Shown in pieces: positions 35,622 to 38,942 of a stretch of DNA of 38,942 nt (positions are counted from its first letter, which is position 1; the number at the start of each line of letters is the position of its first letter). The DNA is taken from assembly GCA_028289525.1 (NCBI GenBank), contig JANQPJ010000093.1, positions 1-38,942 of the forward strand. The letters are read 5' to 3'. A model generated the notes under the pieces. It did no database searches, had not been told where the DNA came from, and saw nothing but the letters and a program-made list of their open reading frames with translations. A program made the position numbers and the translations under genes. This DNA is from Pirellulales bacterium (GTDB lineage: Bacteria > Planctomycetota > Planctomycetia > Pirellulales > JAGQOS01).

Positions 35622-37886
35622 CTACTCTTCCCGCTCATCCGGCGTTCGCAGCCAGTCGAGCCGGGCTTCTTGGCTGACCGATTCGGCCAGCGAGGTGAGC
35701 ACCTCGGCCTGCAGGCTTTGCAAGGCCATCTGTTGGGCAGGGCCTGACTCTTGCAGTCGCAAGAAACGCGCACGCAAGGTTTCCAATGGCACGTCGTGCT
35801 CGGCCACTCGAACCACGTAGGCGACCGATTCTGCATGGTTCACCGCCACGCCAACCTGAGCGTCTTCGAGTTCAAAAATTGCCTGCATGAACTCCGGGCC
35901 AGCGCCTTCGACCCCGTCGACCACGCTCAACCGTGGCCGCCGACCCTGACCGCCGCCAGGCACCGGACCATAAGTAAGCCAAGTGAATGGCTCGGTCGTA
36001 AACGCTTTCTCTTCGCCCAGGGCTTCTGAAAGCGGCTTGCCTGACTTCTCGGCCTGTTCGGCTAACTGCTTGGCATGAGCCTGAGCAAGTGGGCGAGCTT
36101 TGGCCGTCTTCCAAGCGGCCACCACCTGATCGCGGATTTCGTCCAGCTTGGGTACCTCTTCGGCTGCCTCTTCGGTCTTCCAAACCACATAGGCATTGCC
36201 ATCTCTGTCGACGGTCAGCATCGGTTTGAAAGGGCTCATTCGGCCGCCAAAGGCATAGTTGGAAAAGAGCTCGCTGCGTTGACCCTCGACCAAGACTAAG
36301 GCTTGCCCCAGCGACATGTCACGTAGTTGAAAGTAGGTAACGATTTTCGTTGCGTTCAACTCCAAGCCATGAGGATCAGTCAACGGTTTCAGGTCCGGGC
36401 GTTCCGGTTCGGGAAGATCGGCGGCATCTTCTGGTTGGTCTTCTTGCGCGGTGCGCCATTTTGCACGACGAATCGCATAACCGCTCATCACCTCGGCAAT
36501 CGGCCCCAGCAACGCTTCGCGCCGCTGTTCCAGGCGATCATTCTGGCTGGCAAGTAAGCTACGAATCTCGTCGGCAACATTTTCCAACGGCTCATATTCG
36601 AGCCCTTCACTGGTTTCTGCCGCATCAGGTGCTTCGGTTTCGGAAGCTTCGGGCTCGGCCGTTTCCACTTCCGAAGCTTCTGTTTCTTCAGGCGTCTCGT
36701 CCGCAGGTTGGGGCTCGGTCGCCGTTTCCGAATCAGCAACGTTGAATTGGCCTTCGGTCGGGGCGGCCTTGGTCTCTGCTGGTACGGCGGTATCCGTCGC
36801 GGCTTCCTCGGCTGTGGTTGGAGTCTCGGCCGGCTCTTCCGTTGTGGGAGCTTCGGTGGCCGGTTGTTCGTCGGCCGGCTCTGCGGTTGGTGCCTCTTCC
36901 TGAGCGGATTCTTGAGATTCAGCTTCCGGTTCGGTTTCAGTTGCCGGCGCCGATTCGTCCTCCACCGGCTCGTCGTCAGGCAGCAGGCTGGCTTTGATAA
37001 AACGCTCTCGATTATCCTGGTAATAATCAGCGATTTCTTGCTCGGTGACCTCGGCCTCGTTCAGCTTGGCCACAAGTTCAGCAGGAGCTTTGGCATAGGC
37101 AAACGCCGCTCGGCGCGGTTTGAGGAACCCAGGGTCAGGCCCTTCCATTTCAACATCGAAGACCCGATAGCGGAGCTTTTCGGTGTCCTTAAAGCGGTCG
37201 TAAAACTTTTGCAACTCAGCGTCCGACGGATCGGGGGTTTGGTCTACAAAGTCGGCCACTGGTACTGGATACAACTCGGCCTGAATCACATCGTTCAGCC
37301 GGCGATAGTAATCCCAGGCTTCGCCCGGGGGCACGGCATAGGGAAAACCAAAACTGGCAATCAACTTGCTCACCAGCAGATCGTTACGCAAGCCTTCAAA
37401 CACCATGGCCATGGTCACACGCTGGCCGTCGAGTGCATAGCCGGAAAGAATTTCATGAAATTTTTCCGGCCGCAAGCTGTTGCCTGTGATCTGCTTCAGA
37501 TAGTCGTTGACCATGCGGTCGCTAATTACCATGCCGAGTTCTTCGGCCTTTTTCGTCAATAGGTAGTGCTCGACCACGCCTTGTTCGGTATCCGCGAAAC
37601 GGATCGGCCGCCGTTCATACCGTCCGCCAGCCTGATAGCCCAACCGCCAGGCGGAGTCCAAAAACTCGTTGAGGATACGGCGTTTCATCACCATGCGAAA
37701 CAATTGATGATCGCGAATCGTTCCATAGGTGGTCGTGGCCACCGGTGCGTCTTGGCTGGCCGCCGCATTGCCCTGAATGATGTTGGTCAGCGGATCGACA
37801 AACACGAACGCAAAAATTGCCATCAAGCCAGCAGCGGCAATGAACCAACGTTGATGTTTACGAAAAATACGAAACGGATTAGCCAT
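35622..37886 (-). CDS. SurA/PpiD-like peptidyl-prolyl isomerase-family protein with acidic low-complexity insertion
   Basis: N-terminal TM anchor RWFIAAAGLMAIFAFVFV, SurA_N-like helical region, long Glu/Thr/Ala/Pro tract, PpiC-like C-terminal text. Confidence 0.75.
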   Translation of the reverse strand: MANPFRIFRKHQRWFIAAAGLMAIFAFVFVDPLTNIIQGNAAASQDAPVATTTYGTIRDHQLFRMVMKRRILNEFLDSAWRLGYQAGGRYERRPIRFADTEQGVVEHYLLTKKAEELGMVISDRMVNDYLKQITGNSLRPEKFHEILSGYALDGQRVTMAMVFEGLRNDLLVSKLIASFGFPYAVPPGEAWDYYRRLNDVIQAELYPVPVADFVDQTPDPSDAELQKFYDRFKDTEKLRYRVFDVEMEGPDPGFLKPRRAAFAYAKAPAELVAKLNEAEVTEQEIADYYQDNRERFIKASLLPDDEPVEDESAPATETEPEAESQESAQEEAPTAEPADEQPATEAPTTEEPAETPTTAEEAATDTAVPAETKAAPTEGQFNVADSETATEPQPADETPEETEASEVETAEPEASETEAPDAAETSEGLEYEPLENVADEIRSLLASQNDRLEQRREALLGPIAEVMSGYAIRRAKWRTAQEDQPEDAADLPEPERPDLKPLTDPHGLELNATKIVTYFQLRDMSLGQALVLVEGQRSELFSNYAFGGRMSPFKPMLTVDRDGNAYVVWKTEEAAEEVPKLDEIRDQVVAAWKTAKARPLAQAHAKQLAEQAEKSGKPLSEALGEEKAFTTEPFTWLTYGPVPGGGQGRRPRLSVVDGVEGAGPEFMQAIFELEDAQVGVAVNHAESVAYVVRVAEHDVPLETLRARFLRLQESGPAQQMALQSLQAEVLTSLAESVSQEARLDWLRTPDEREE

Positions 37887-38357
37887 GAATACATCCCTGT
37901 CGCGTACAAAACCAAAAGATCAAATCGAGGGCCACCCTTGACAGCAACGTCGTATGAGGATTATTGATTCTCTGTGACTTCGCTTTGCCAAAAGGCCAAA
38001 TGTAGAAGTTGCTGATTTTAGGAAGAATTGACGTAAACGCAATCTCAAAAAAGGATTAGAGCACTCGTCGCAAACTTGGCGGCTGTCCCTTTAGGCAGTA
38101 GCTTGCGAAAAAACAGCTAGACGATTGCCAACGGTTTTCTCGATAGCTGGCGATTCTCTAGTTTTGAGAGCGATTTTGCGTCGTTCAGCGTTCCTTTTCA
38201 TAACACGTTTTTCCGATTTGCGTCGAGCCGAAAATACCGATCCTGCCGAGTTGACGATTCTGGTTCAGGTTGCATCGCGTGAAAAGCTGATATGTAAGTG
38301 ACGCGGTCTGTTTGTTTTGCCTAATTTGACTCGCGACAACGATAACCTCAGGTTAGC

Positions 38358-38942
38358 ATGGCCAAAAAGAAAGCATCTGCCGGCGTGAATAAGTCCTTGG
38401 TGATTGTGGAATCGCCGGCCAAGGCTCGGACGATCAGCAAGTTTTTGGGCCGAGGGTATACGGTCGAGGCCAGCATTGGGCATGTGCGTGATTTGCCTCA
38501 GGGGGCCAAGCAGATTCCGGCCAAGTATAAAGGTGAACCGTGGGCTCACCTAGGGGTGAACGTCGAGAATGACTTCGACCCGATCTACGTCATCTCGCCA
38601 GGCAAGTCGAAACAGGTCAAAAAACTTAAAGACGCGCTGAAAGAGTCGAACTGCCTGTACCTGGCGACGGACGAAGACCGTGAAGGCGAGGCGATTAGCT
38701 GGCATTTGGTCAATGTGCTTAATCCCAAGGTGCCGGTTCGCCGACTGGTGTTTCACGAGATCACTAAGGAAGCGATTCAGGAAGCCCTGGCCGAGCCGCG
38801 GGAGATCGACGATGGGCTAGTGCGAGCCCAAGAGACACGTCGGATTCTTGATCGGCTTTATGGCTATGAGGTTTCGCCGTTGTTGTGGCGCAAGGTGCGG
38901 CCGCGCCTGTCGGCCGGTCGAGTGCAGAGCGTGGCGGTGCGG
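38358..38942 (+). CDS. topA: DNA topoisomerase I, N-terminal part (truncated by window edge)
   Basis: [97 protein letters not shown]. Confidence 0.97.
   Translation, partial: MAKKKASAGVNKSLVIVESPAKARTISKFLGRGYTVEASIGHVRDLPQGAKQIPAKYKGEPWAHLGVNVENDFDPIYVISPGKSKQVKKLKDALKESNCLYLATDEDREGEAISWHLVNVLNPKVPVRRLVFHEITKEAIQEALAEPREIDDGLVRAQETRRILDRLYGYEVSPLLWRKVRPRLSAGRVQSVAVR

Noticed and set aside
36708-37562. 284-aa plus-strand ORF rich in Gly/Phe/Arg/Leu
   Set aside because: Antisense to the SurA/PpiD-like gene; its odd composition reflects the acidic low-complexity tract on the other strand.

Overview
This 38.9-kb window looks like a planctomycete chromosome, judging from gene content and repeat style. 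Left edge: the 5' ~1.7 kb of a 23S rRNA gene on the minus strand. Next come a tandem-GGDEF protein, a membrane protein and tRNA-Ala(TGC), all minus strand. From about 6.2 to 26.5 kb there is a co-directional (+) phage-like cassette behind a near-consensus sigma70-type promoter. It encodes small proteins, two papain-fold-like cysteine hydrolase candidates, a ParB-like protein, an ABC-ATPase/acetyltransferase fusion (COG2401-like), TerL, portal, a prohead protease with an apparent nested scaffold, decoration protein, major capsid protein, an LamG cargo cassette embedded in repeats, and head-completion/tail-tube-like proteins. No integrase, replication genes, repressor or tape-measure gene was recognised. 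The cassette lies between tRNA-Ala and tRNA-Ile(GAT). The minus-strand order Ile-Ala-23S matches the canonical rRNA internal spacer, so the element sits in an exploded rRNA operon with no 16S visible. Right of tRNA-Ile are host genes: a TlpA-like thioredoxin protein with EF-hand-like loops, a BON-domain protein, a degenerate RNase HI-like protein, glgB, a SurA/PpiD-like protein and the 5' end of topA. Top leads: (1) the capsid element inside the split rRNA operon; (2) the ParB plus COG2401 module as a candidate DNA-modification or packaging-associated system; (3) an LamG gene flanked by 55-bp inverted repeats; (4) a dispersed ~95-bp repeat with TAGAGCGA/TCGCTCTA ends that begins on stop codons. 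Functional assignments come from motif recognition by eye; no database search was run.
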